A DNA stretch of 64,000 nt from Thiodiazotropha sp040507035 (GCA_040507035.1 JBEVVR010000015.1:124001-188000), one strand, 5' to 3'; shown: positions 35,976 to 43,129, counted from the stretch's first letter. Numbers and translations are program-made. Notes: a model not told the origin generated them from the sequence alone.

Positions 35976-37046
35976 TTAGAAGCGGATATGCGCAGAGGCA
36001 TTCAGGTTGTTACGGCTGCCACGCCAGTTATCGATGTGATACTTGGTGAAGGGCAGACCGGTCTTTTCGAAGAACTTCGGCCAACCGATACGCTCAGCCC
36101 ACTCGCCGATACGCTCCCAATCCTTGGCGTCTTCCTTGTAAGCAGAAAGGATCTGCTTGACCACGGTGGAAACCTCGGGCCAGCGCGGCGGGTTGTTGGG
36201 CACACCGGCAGCGACCAGCTTGTGGAAGGTCGGCTTGGAACGGGCGTTGGAGTTCTTACCACCCACCCAGATAGCGAACTTGGAGTGCTCCGGATCGTTG
36301 ATCTGCATCGGCGGACAGGGCGGGAAGCAGGCACCACAGCAGATGCACTTCTTCTCATCCACTTCCAACGAAGGCTTGCCATTGACCATTGCAGGACGGA
36401 TAGCGGCAACCGGACAACGTGCTACGACCGAAGGACGCTCGCAGACATTGGCAACCTGTGTATGGTCGATCTTCGGCGGCTTGGTGTGCTGAATGTTGAT
36501 GGCGATATCACCCTGGCCACCGCAGTTGATCTGGCAGCAGGAGGTGGTGATACGCACACGGTTGGGCATCTCCTCTTTGATGAACTCTTCGTAGAGATCA
36601 TCCATCAGGGCCTTCACCGCACCGGAGGCATCGGTACCCGGGATGTCGCAGTGCAACCAGCCCTGGGTATGGGAGATCATGGAAACCGAGGGGCCGGTAC
36701 CACCAATGGGGAAACCCTCTGACTCGAGCTTGTCGATCAGGGGCTGAACCTTGGACTCCTCGCTTACCATGTACTCGATGTTGGAGCGAATGGTGAAACG
36801 TACAAAGCCCTCGGCGAACTCGTCGGCGATATCCATCAACTTGCGGATGGTATAGAGATCCATCTGACGCTGGGTACCGGCACGTACGGTCCAGATGCTG
36901 TCGCCGCTCTTGGCGACGTGGACCAGTACACCGGGACGCGGACGCTCATGATAGGCCCACTGGCCGTAGTTTTTCTTGAGTACGGGGTGTAAGTAGGGCT
37001 CCATCTCAGGGACGCCACTCTCAATCGGCATACGAGGTTCCGACAT
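35976..37046 (-). CDS. dsrB: DsrB, dissimilatory sulfite reductase beta subunit
   Basis: Beta subunit of the siroheme [4Fe-4S] enzyme; here the reverse type oxidising sulfur to sulfite. 356 residues from ATG 37046 (GGAGGTAGGT upstream). Typical blocks: TTSCCQINCGGQGDIAINIQ-like Cys group, NVCERPSVVARCPVAAIRP, and ferredoxin-like CICCGACFPPCPPMQ. The frame runs 4 codons further to 37058, which overlaps the Shine-Dalgarno sequence. A hairpin lies between dsrA and dsrB. Confidence 0.98.
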   Translation of the reverse strand: MSEPRMPIESGVPEMEPYLHPVLKKNYGQWAYHERPRPGVLVHVAKSGDSIWTVRAGTQRQMDLYTIRKLMDIADEFAEGFVRFTIRSNIEYMVSEESKVQPLIDKLESEGFPIGGTGPSVSMISHTQGWLHCDIPGTDASGAVKALMDDLYEEFIKEEMPNRVRITTSCCQINCGGQGDIAINIQHTKPPKIDHTQVANVCERPSVVARCPVAAIRPAMVNGKPSLEVDEKKCICCGACFPPCPPMQINDPEHSKFAIWVGGKNSNARSKPTFHKLVAAGVPNNPPRWPEVSTVVKQILSAYKEDAKDWERIGEWAERIGWPKFFEKTGLPFTKYHIDNWRGSRNNLNASAHIRF

Positions 37047-37081
37047 ACCTACCTCCAAAAAATTAGGGTAATTGATTCGTT

Positions 37082-37118
37082 TTAAGGGGCAAGCGAGATA
37101 TCCCGTTGCCCCCCTTAA
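37082..37118 (-). promoter_or_regulatory. Hairpin in the dsrA-dsrB spacer
   Basis: Arms TTAAGGGGCAA (37082-37092) and TTGCCCCCCTTAA (37106-37118) pair except for two bulged bases, 13-base loop. It lies between the dsrA stop (37133) and the dsrB start. Such a hairpin could stabilise the dsrA mRNA end; no function can be shown. Confidence 0.55.
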
Positions 37119-37132
37119 TAGCTAGATCGATG

Positions 37133-38374
37133 TTACTGGGCCTTTCTCTCAGCCCACTTCGCCGCTTCCTCATCCCAGCCGTCGGTACGGACGTAAGGAT
37201 TCATACGCGGACGCTCGATCATGTTTGGATCGATCTCGAGACCGACACCTTCGAGGAAGTTGACCAGGCCGATACGCTCGATCATCTCACCGGTACGCTC
37301 GTGTTCCAGAGCGTTCTCGGCGAAGAAGTCGAGGATCTCGGTTGCCAGCTCTTCCAACCACTCGAAGTCCTCGTCGGTCTCCAGCTTGTGGAAAGGCACG
37401 ATCACGGTACCCATGAGGTCGCCGATCTTCAGGGTACGTTTACCACCGCAGAGCAGGGTAACACCCTTATCGTCGCCGGGAGAGAGCGCCTTGTTCATGA
37501 CGTTGATGCAATGCATGCAACGGACACAGGCAGGGTTGTCCACTTCCAGGGTGTCGTCGTCGTTCAGCGACAGGGCCTGGGTCGGGCAACGGGTGATGAC
37601 ATTGTCGATCACATATTTGCGGCCCTTGTCGGCCACGAATTTCTTCACCTCGTCCTGGTCGACCTTCATATCGTCGCGCCAGGTACCGATGGTAGCCAGG
37701 TCGGCACGCTGCACCGAGTTCATGCAGTCGTTGGGGCAACCTGAGACTTTGTACTTGAACTTGTAGGGCAATGCCGGACGATGCATGTCGTCGAGGGCGT
37801 TGTTGACCAGCATGCGCATGGTACGACCCTCATCGAAGCAGGAGTTCTCACAGCGTGCGGCACCCACGCAGGACATGCCGGTGCGCACAGCGGGACCGGC
37901 GCCGCCGAGGTCGAAGCCCATCTCGTTGATCTCGTCGAAAGCGGGCTGGACATTATCGGTGGAGCAGCCCTGAAACATGATGTCGCCGGACTGGCCGTGG
38001 AAGGCGATCAGGCCGGAGCCGTACTTCTCCCAGATGTCGCAGAATTTGCGAATGGTGTTGGTGTCGTAGTGCATGCCTGGAGGGGGCATGACACGCAGGG
38101 TGTGGAACTCAGCCGCGGCGGGAAAGAGTGCCTGACCGTCCTCACCCTTGAGTTCGGTGAAACGCGGGATGATACCGCCACCATAACCGAGTACGCCCAC
38201 GGTACCACCTTTCCAGTAGCCTTTGCGGGTCTCGTAGGAGGTCTCGAGCTGACCCAGCAGGTCAACCATCATATCGTTGTCTTTAGCGAGACGCTTGAGG
38301 CCGGTTACAAACGAGGGCCAGGGGCCGCTCTCCAGCTGGTCAAGCATGGGGGTATCATGCATCTGTTTTGCCAT
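37133..38374 (-). CDS. dsrA: DsrA, dissimilatory sulfite reductase alpha subunit
   Basis: Alpha subunit of reverse-type dissimilatory sulfite reductase. 413 residues from ATG 38374, preceded by GGGAGAAAGAG. Siroheme/[4Fe-4S] ligand groups MSCVGAARCENSCFDEG and SGCPNDCMNSVQ, and a ferredoxin domain with CVRCMHCINVMNKA. First gene of the 15-gene dsr series on the minus strand. The leader upstream contains two palindromes (38442-38456, 38593-38608). Confidence 0.98.
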   Translation of the reverse strand: MAKQMHDTPMLDQLESGPWPSFVTGLKRLAKDNDMMVDLLGQLETSYETRKGYWKGGTVGVLGYGGGIIPRFTELKGEDGQALFPAAAEFHTLRVMPPPGMHYDTNTIRKFCDIWEKYGSGLIAFHGQSGDIMFQGCSTDNVQPAFDEINEMGFDLGGAGPAVRTGMSCVGAARCENSCFDEGRTMRMLVNNALDDMHRPALPYKFKYKVSGCPNDCMNSVQRADLATIGTWRDDMKVDQDEVKKFVADKGRKYVIDNVITRCPTQALSLNDDDTLEVDNPACVRCMHCINVMNKALSPGDDKGVTLLCGGKRTLKIGDLMGTVIVPFHKLETDEDFEWLEELATEILDFFAENALEHERTGEMIERIGLVNFLEGVGLEIDPNMIERPRMNPYVRTDGWDEEAAKWAERKAQ

Positions 38375-38441
38375 CACTCTTTCTCCCAATGGTCGTTTGT
38401 TCAGGTCTTTAGCTACTTCATCGCCTGATATTTTTGGGCAG

Positions 38442-38456
38442 CGCCAAAATTTGGCG
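38442..38456. promoter_or_regulatory. Palindrome CGCCAAAATTTGGCG in the dsrA leader
   Basis: Perfect 15-base palindrome with central A, about 68 bases upstream of the dsrA start. Thirteen bases (GCGCCAARATTTG) recur with one mismatch at 40480-40492, upstream of the DsrC paralogue gene. Possible binding site of a dsr regulator; DsrC itself has been reported to bind the dsrA upstream region in A. vinosum. Confidence 0.5.
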
Positions 38457-38592
38457 TAGAGAACGAGCCGTCAGACCTGCAATCCGAAACCGTTACTACA
38501 GGCGGCTGGCCTGTTTCTACTGGTGCGAAAGTTTAGGGATCTCTAATGCAGACCAATATCCTTCCGATGGGGGGGGAAGAGATATTTATGAC

Positions 38593-38608
38593 TATCCCAT
38601 TTGGGATA
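38593..38608. promoter_or_regulatory. Palindrome TATCCCA-TT-TGGGATA
   Basis: Perfect 7-base arms with a TT spacer, midway between dsrA and the divergent small gene. Its location in the shared control region makes it a candidate operator. No binding protein can be named. Confidence 0.45.
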
Positions 38609-38863
38609 TATTTTCACGAAAATAGGGGTATATGAAGGTCGATTTGACCCTTTATTTTATTTAATAAACAATGTTTTAAAGACTTTTATTCATTTCTAAT
38701 ATTCAAACAACTCCCTTACTTTCAACAGGGGAGGTTTTGTCGATAAACTAAGCTGAAACGGCCCTTGATCGAAGGCCGTTGATGAGGTTCAATAGTAATA
38801 ACCAACTATTTTACTGCGATTTTGCTTCGGCAATCGCCCAACCCCAGGGATACGTTTTAAGAG

Positions 38864-39040
38864 ATGCTGTATTTGAGTGAGCTTATGATGCAACACCCGG
38901 AGGTCGACAGCTTCGACAAACTGTTGCAAGTGGTGAAGGAGCGGTCGAAGACGGAGATGTTCTTTCGCATCGATGTGAAACCCCCCTTTGCCGACACCCC
39001 GGACAATTGGGAAGACCGCCTTGAAGCGACTTTCACCTGA
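38864..39040 (+). CDS. Small protein (58 aa), first gene of the divergent operon
   Basis: Codons from ATG 38864 to TGA 39038-39040 give 58 residues: a basic/acidic helical start (MLYLSELMMQHPEVDSFDKL), then a KERSKTEMFFRIDVKPPFAD segment and an acidic end. The next gene starts 41 bases later on the same strand. No Shine-Dalgarno sequence is strong (AAGAG); in-frame ATGs at 38885/38888 are alternatives. Unknown function; too short to judge fully, but codon usage resembles the neighbours. Confidence 0.6.
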   Translation: MLYLSELMMQHPEVDSFDKLLQVVKERSKTEMFFRIDVKPPFADTPDNWEDRLEATFT

Positions 39041-39081
39041 ATCGGCCGAGTGGCCGAAGAGAATAGACCGAGAAGACCATT

Positions 39082-39789
39082 GTGAAGTACCTAGAATCTG
39101 AAGCCTTTATCGGTGACAACGACAGCGCCGAAGACGCGATCAAGTCAAGCAAGCTATTAGAGATCAAGCTCCAGGAGAAGCGCGATGCATTGACATCCCT
39201 GGGCGCAGACGCCGCTGAGGAAAGACGCCTTGAACTCGAACTGGAGTCCGCCTATATCCTGCTCGACCTGGACCGGCAGCAGGATGCCTGGGAGATCGGC
39301 AAGGCGATGCTCGACAGGGCCCTCGGCGAGGAACTCTGGCTGCGCGCAGTAGAGGCCTGCGACATCCTCTATCAATCGGAGCAGGCGGATGCGATCAAGG
39401 CCCTGGCCCACGGCATCTGGCTGGGGGTGACCTTTCCCATCGACCCGGAATTGAGTGTGGCCATGCTGCAGCACCTGATCGATGAAACCCCGGACAACTC
39501 TGACGGCGCCGCGGTGGCCGCCGTAACCGCCTGCTATGTAGTCGATGTTCGGGCCGAGGACGAACAACGGGAGGAGCTCAAGTTTTTCACCAATCAACTG
39601 CTGGGCCAGGTTGCCAGGCGCCACAGTCAGGTGGAGGAACAGGAGATCTTCGATTTCTGGGTAGAGCGCATGGAGCTGGATGACCCGGGGAAGTTTCTGC
39701 CCAGGCTGGCCAAGGTGCTGGAGGTCATCGTCGATGGCGATTGGTGGTTCGACAGGGATGCCCTGCGGGCAAAAATCCCGGCAGACTGA
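39082..39789 (+). CDS. Helical conserved protein upstream of the Cas6-like gene
   Basis: 235 residues from GTG 39082 (MKYLESEAFIGDNDSAEDAIK). The sequence is soluble, acidic and helix-rich with TPR-like pairs (ELESAYILLDLDRQQDAWEIGKAML; KFFTNQLLGQVARRHSQ), consistent with a scaffold or interaction protein. A tryptophan pair (DGDWWFDR) is near the C-terminus. No catalytic motif is visible. Fifteen bases separate it from the Cas6-like gene, so they are likely in one operon. Confidence 0.8.
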   Translation: MKYLESEAFIGDNDSAEDAIKSSKLLEIKLQEKRDALTSLGADAAEERRLELELESAYILLDLDRQQDAWEIGKAMLDRALGEELWLRAVEACDILYQSEQADAIKALAHGIWLGVTFPIDPELSVAMLQHLIDETPDNSDGAAVAAVTACYVVDVRAEDEQREELKFFTNQLLGQVARRHSQVEEQEIFDFWVERMELDDPGKFLPRLAKVLEVIVDGDWWFDRDALRAKIPAD

Positions 39790-39804
39790 CTAAGGTGAAC
39801 TGAT

Positions 39805-40473
39805 GTGAACGCGATACACTGGCAAGAAGACGAGGATGAAGAACAGTTTGTGGTGCCCGAGAATGTGGTCGACCTGATCTTTAAGATCAACTGTTCCTCC
39901 CTGCCCGTTGATCACGCCTGGTCCCTCTCGGAGGCGATCCATAACGAGTTGCCCTGGTTTACGGAGGAGACCCAAGCCGGTCTCCACCTGGTCTACGGGG
40001 CCGAGTCGGGCAATGGCTGGGAACGTCCCAGCGATGGTGGCGATACCCTCTATCTCTCACGCCGCACCCCGCTGATCCTGAGGCTGCCGAAAGAGCGGGT
40101 CGATGACGCCGAGGCGCTCAGCGGCAAGATCCTGGATATCGAGGGTAACAAGATGGAAGTCGGCGCCGCGCACAGCCGCTTCCTCGCCATGACCAACACC
40201 CTCTACTGTCGCCACCTGGTCTGCGAGGCGAAGCAGAGCGAGGAGGCATTCCTGCAGTCTGCCGTGGAGTCACTGCAGGACCTCAATCTGCGTTTCAAGA
40301 AGGTTTTGTGCGGCAAGGGCGGTGGCTTTGCATCACCGGATGCGGTGATATCGACCCGCAGTCTGATGGTCGCCGGACTATCCCTGGACGACGCCGTGAC
40401 CCTGCAGGAGTATGGCCTGGGCCCCCTGCGTAACCGCGGTTTCGGCTTGTTTGTTGCGCACAAGACTGTATAA
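39805..40473 (+). CDS. Cas6/Cmx6-like RNA endonuclease homologue (I-MYXAN type)
   Basis: 222 residues from GTG 39805, AAGGTG about 7 bases upstream. It matches the layout of the Cas6/Cmx6 (TIGR02807-type) family known from type I-MYXAN CRISPR systems: LPVDHAWSLSEAIHNELP, GLHLVYGAESGNGW, LYLSRRTPLILRLPKERV, LSGKILDIEGNKMEVG, and the C-terminal VAGLSLDDAVTLQEYGLGP with the G-rich RNRGFGLF loop. In CRISPR loci Cas6 binds repeat RNA and cleaves it. A histidine in LPVDHAW could be catalytic but is not proven. No array or other cas gene is nearby, and the gene is placed in a DsrC-paralogue operon. Confidence 0.8.
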   Translation: MNAIHWQEDEDEEQFVVPENVVDLIFKINCSSLPVDHAWSLSEAIHNELPWFTEETQAGLHLVYGAESGNGWERPSDGGDTLYLSRRTPLILRLPKERVDDAEALSGKILDIEGNKMEVGAAHSRFLAMTNTLYCRHLVCEAKQSEEAFLQSAVESLQDLNLRFKKVLCGKGGGFASPDAVISTRSLMVAGLSLDDAVTLQEYGLGPLRNRGFGLFVAHKTV

Positions 40474-40479
40474 GATACC

Positions 40480-40495
40480 GCGCCAAGATTTGAAA
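40480..40495. promoter_or_regulatory. Copy of the dsrA-leader motif upstream of the DsrC paralogue
   Basis: GCGCCAAGATTTGAAA, with 12 of the first 13 bases identical to the dsrA-leader palindrome start GCGCCAAAATTTG at 38441-38453. It lies about 60 bases upstream of the gene at 40556, just after the Cas6-like stop. Only a half-site; the second arm is not conserved. Confidence 0.4.
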
Positions 40496-40555
40496 TAATC
40501 CCAAAATAGACGGGGAGACCACCCCGCCGTTGTTTCTGTTTGTAAGGAGAGATCA

Positions 40556-40900
40556 ATGTCTTATGAAGTAAACGGTAAAACCATCGAAGCCGACGCCAAC
40601 GGCTACCTGGTCGATCACACCGAGTGGAGTGAGGATGTAGCAAAGGCCATCGCCGCCAGCGAGGGTCTGGAGCTGAGCGAAAAGGCGTGGGAGATCATCA
40701 ACTATCTGCGCGAAGAGTATTTCAACAACAATGGCAATCAGCCCAATGAACGCCATATGGTGAAGCACTTCAAAGGACTCTGGAGCGACGAAGGAAAGGT
40801 GGATGCCAAATCCCTCTATATCCACTTCCCCAAGGGACCGGCGAAACAGGCGAGTAAAGTTGCCGGCCTGCCTGAGACCAAGCGTAAAGGCGGTTATTGA
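40556..40900 (+). CDS. Cysteine-free DsrC paralogue (RspA-like)
   Basis: 114 residues with the complete DsrC/TusE fold signature (SYEVNGKTIEADANGYLVDH, WEIINYLREEYF, LYIHFPKGPAKQASKVAGLP), but the arm ends KQASKVAGLPETKRKGGY. The first Cys is replaced by Ser and the penultimate Cys is missing; the protein has no cysteine at all. It therefore cannot carry sulfur like DsrC or TusE. DsrC homologues without both cysteines have been called RspA and proposed to be regulatory. Strong Shine-Dalgarno AAGGAGAG. Last gene of the divergent operon. Confidence 0.92.
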   Translation: MSYEVNGKTIEADANGYLVDHTEWSEDVAKAIAASEGLELSEKAWEIINYLREEYFNNNGNQPNERHMVKHFKGLWSDEGKVDAKSLYIHFPKGPAKQASKVAGLPETKRKGGY

Positions 40901-40929
40901 TCCCTTTGGGACTCAGCGCAACGACTGCG

Positions 40930-40981
40930 CTGTGGTAGCGCCCTACCCTGCAGCCACTGTTTGCAGGGTGGGCTACCACAG
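40930..40981. repeat. Imperfect inverted repeat after the RspA-like gene
   Basis: Arms CTGTGGTAGC...ACCCTGCA and TGCAGGGT...GCTACCACAG fold on each other, with three extra bases on the left arm and a 9-base loop. It sits between two convergent genes and could be a MITE/REP-like element or a bidirectional transcription end, although no T-run follows. Confidence 0.55.
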
Positions 40982-41029
40982 CAGCTCACTTGAACCATCC
41001 GCAGAACCCGGCTGTAACACCAGCCATCA

Positions 41030-41596
41030 CTACTTCGGTTTGTACTCGAACTTCTGACCACCGAGAGAAGCCTCTACCATCAACCCCCCCTTGGCGATGG
41101 TGAAGACAGCCATACCTTTGTAGTAGCTGCCAACCGTGTCGGCACTATTTTGACTTCCGCTGGTGCCGGCAGAGCTGCCGGTGGTGGTCGCGGCTGCAGA
41201 TGCGCCTGCTTTAATCGCAACGGCTGTGGCCTGTGCACCAAACTCGAAGTTGCTACCGATGAACTCATTGAAGGCGCGCCGATCCTGGAAAAAAATAATC
41301 TGACTGAATGTCTGCCCCCCCAGCTGCAGTCCAAGGGTAAGCTGGGTCATCTCCACATCACCTGTATGTGCCCCCTGGACATAGACCTTGCCCGTGCCAT
41401 AGGCACCACCGACAACAAAGCCACCCTTGCCGATGCTGGGAAACACCGCGTAACCGTAGGCGCCATCGAAAAAGCGGCTGCTTTCACCCGCCTGCATGAA
41501 GAGATCGATGGTCGCTTGATACTCATCCCCCCATGCCTGGGAGATTGGCAGTAATAGGAACAACATCAGCCATGCGCTTGGCTCTATTCTCTTCAT
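41030..41596 (-). CDS. SYLF (YSC84-like) domain exported protein
   Basis: 188 residues. Signal peptide (LMLFLLLPISQAWGDE). The SYLF domain is recognisable by GYAVFPSIGKGGFVVGGAYGTGKVYVQG and QLTLGLQLGGQTFSQIIFFQ, and ends with KGGLMVEASLGGQKFEY. SYLF domains bind lipids/phosphoinositides in eukaryotes; the bacterial role in the envelope is unclear. A Gly/Ala/Ser/Thr-rich insertion lies near residues 127-150. Monocistronic. Confidence 0.9.
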   Translation of the reverse strand: MKRIEPSAWLMLFLLLPISQAWGDEYQATIDLFMQAGESSRFFDGAYGYAVFPSIGKGGFVVGGAYGTGKVYVQGAHTGDVEMTQLTLGLQLGGQTFSQIIFFQDRRAFNEFIGSNFEFGAQATAVAIKAGASAAATTTGSSAGTSGSQNSADTVGSYYKGMAVFTIAKGGLMVEASLGGQKFEYKPK

Positions 41597-41735
41597 TTAA
41601 AAACTCCCCAGATTGTTGTTATGGAAACAAGTTGATAGCCGGCTAGGGCCTGTTAGCAGGCCCTAGATTACCTGGCGCTTGTGACAGGTGGGAGACAAAG
41701 TGGTTCCCTATAGCCTGCAAAGCAGATCCTCCACA

Positions 41736-42200
41736 TCACTGGCGAAACAACTCGATAACCAGGTTACGTTTGTCGTTGCTGCGCCAAATCATATAGTCCC
41801 GATCGACGACTTCGTAGGTACCCGAACTGTTCGCATCCTGATAGAGGTTTTCTCCGATCTCCACATAGTGTACTCCTTTGCCTCTTCCCACCGGAATCAC
41901 GTAGTAGCCTTCGTAGGATTTCTGGAAACGGTTGACCTTGCCGCCACGCATACCCCAGCTACCGCTGATATTGTAGATAACCGGCCCCTCTTCGTAGTAT
42001 CCCGTCTGTTGATAACCCCCCTGGTAGTACTCGTCTTGGTGCCCGTGTGAGGGGCTGCCCCCATAATCTGCCTGCTGCTGTGCCGCAGCTTGGGCAATGG
42101 CGCTGAACAAGGCTTTAAAGACGCTGCCACTGTCGCCGGCATGGGCGGAAAAAGAGACCAGGACAAAGGCGGCGATTGTGATGGTTTTGATCGTTTTCAT
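41736..42200 (-). CDS. Small exported protein with WRSNDKRN C-terminal domain (paralogue A)
   Basis: 154 residues with signal peptide (TITIAAFVLVSFSAHAGDS), a Gln/Tyr/Gly-rich middle (QDEYYQGGYQQTGYYEEG), and a C-terminal domain that ends IWRSNDKRNLVIELFR. The latter is clearly similar to the end of the protein at 42631-43068 (GEWRSNDKRNVVIQLRR) along with the GENLYQ/GPNLYE block. Shine-Dalgarno GGAGAGC. Function unknown; likely periplasmic or secreted. Confidence 0.8.
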   Translation of the reverse strand: MKTIKTITIAAFVLVSFSAHAGDSGSVFKALFSAIAQAAAQQQADYGGSPSHGHQDEYYQGGYQQTGYYEEGPVIYNISGSWGMRGGKVNRFQKSYEGYYVIPVGRGKGVHYVEIGENLYQDANSSGTYEVVDRDYMIWRSNDKRNLVIELFRQ

Positions 42201-42630
42201 GGTTGCTCTCCAAGTTAAGAATTTGCAATTTGGGTGAGCATGAAACTGCCACCCTCACTGATGAAAGCGCCACCCCGCTGAAGATCGTTCGGCGATATTT
42301 CAACTTTTTTCGATTTACCCACCCGTCTCCGCCAAACCCGGCTCGACGCTCACCCTCTCCCCAACCCCTCTCCCGTCAAGGGAGAGGGGCTTTTACGCCA
42401 CCTCCGGAGTCTCGGAGCAGTTCCTCCCCTCTCCCCTCGCGGGAGAGGGGCCGGGGGAGAGGGGGTATCTATCAGCGGCAAAACAGCATTGATATATACT
42501 TGATATTTATAGAGTTTATTTAATTCGCCCACTCTTTCCGAACGAATCCAAAGCAAACCACGCTTTAACCAGTAGAACCGCTCGAAACAGCGGCAAGAGC
42601 AACAACCATCGACCCTACTGGAGAAGACCC
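42201..42630. other. Intergenic region with two hairpin repeats between paralogues
   Basis: About 430 bases between divergent paralogue genes. It contains the two CCCCTCTCCC hairpins described separately and a short AT-rich stretch near 42480-42530. It must hold both promoters. Confidence 0.6.
42365..42450. repeat. Tandem CCCCTCTCCC / GGGAGAGGGG hairpin elements
   Basis: Two perfect 10-base inverted repeats: 42365-42374 with 42380-42389, and 42426-42435 with 42441-42450, each with 5-base loops. This resembles the dispersed CCCTCTCCC-type repeats of many Proteobacteria. Not seen elsewhere in the window. Confidence 0.7.
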
Positions 42631-43068
42631 ATGAACAGATTCAACCTGGCAATGCTTGCACTCATCTCAATTACCGCTAGCGGATGCTCCACCCTCGCAG
42701 CCAACCTGGAACGCAACCTCAACGACCCGAATGTCCTGGCCAAGATCCAGGAGATATCCGAGCGTTACAACAGGCGCGCCGAGGAGAGAGAGAGCGGAAA
42801 CTACGGCAACCCATACGAGGAGATCGACCTCACCGGGGAGTGGCAACTGGTGGGCCATGGCAATCGCGTCAACAGCATCCGCCATACCTACGACGGCATC
42901 ATGGTGACCCCCGAAAACGGCAAGCCCGTCTTCTACAACAAGATCGGCCCCAATCTTTACGAATCGAAGGGCATGACCTACGAGTTCATCACCATTCATA
43001 ACGGCGAATGGCGCAGCAACGACAAGCGAAACGTTGTTATCCAACTACGCCGTCTGTCCTGGGGCTAG
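42631..43068 (+). CDS. Small lipoprotein with WRSNDKRN C-terminal domain (paralogue B)
   Basis: 145 residues. Lipobox ITASGC (Cys about residue 19), so an outer- or inner-membrane lipoprotein. A helical region (LERNLNDPNVLAKIQEISERYN) precedes the beta-like domain DLTGEWQLVGHGNRVNSI to GEWRSNDKRNVVIQLRR shared with the protein at 41736-42200. Followed by a rho-independent terminator. Function unknown. Confidence 0.85.
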   Translation: MNRFNLAMLALISITASGCSTLAANLERNLNDPNVLAKIQEISERYNRRAEERESGNYGNPYEEIDLTGEWQLVGHGNRVNSIRHTYDGIMVTPENGKPVFYNKIGPNLYESKGMTYEFITIHNGEWRSNDKRNVVIQLRRLSWG

Positions 43069-43105
43069 ACAACGAACCAGAACAATACTCTTTTACTCTC
43101 CATTC

Positions 43106-43129
43106 GGCGGCCTGGTGCCGCCTTTTTTT
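43106..43129 (+). terminator. Rho-independent terminator after the lipoprotein gene
   Basis: GGCGGC (43106-43111) pairs with GCCGCC (43117-43122), 5-base loop, followed by seven T. It lies 38 bases after the stop. A second inverted repeat GTGCCAACA/TGTTGGCAC at 43130-43156 follows directly. Confidence 0.85.

Larger units (their letters stand above)
38375..38863. other. Divergent dsrA / rspA-operon control region
   Basis: About 490 AT-rich bases between dsrA and the divergent small gene at 38864. It holds the dsr promoter and two strong palindromes (listed separately), plus a hairpin-like AACGGCC/GGCCGTT at 38757-38780. The open frame at 38434-38625 is not convincing. No RNA gene was recognised. 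Confidence 0.6.

Noticed and set aside
38434..38625. 63-codon open frame in the dsrA control region
   Set aside because: No Shine-Dalgarno sequence or recognisable protein features, and it covers the palindromes of the control region.
40556..40900. TusE or a second functional DsrC
   Set aside because: TusE and DsrC need the penultimate cysteine; this protein has no cysteine.
38390..41030. CRISPR array near the Cas6-like gene
   Set aside because: No regularly spaced direct repeats are present in this region or anywhere else in the window.
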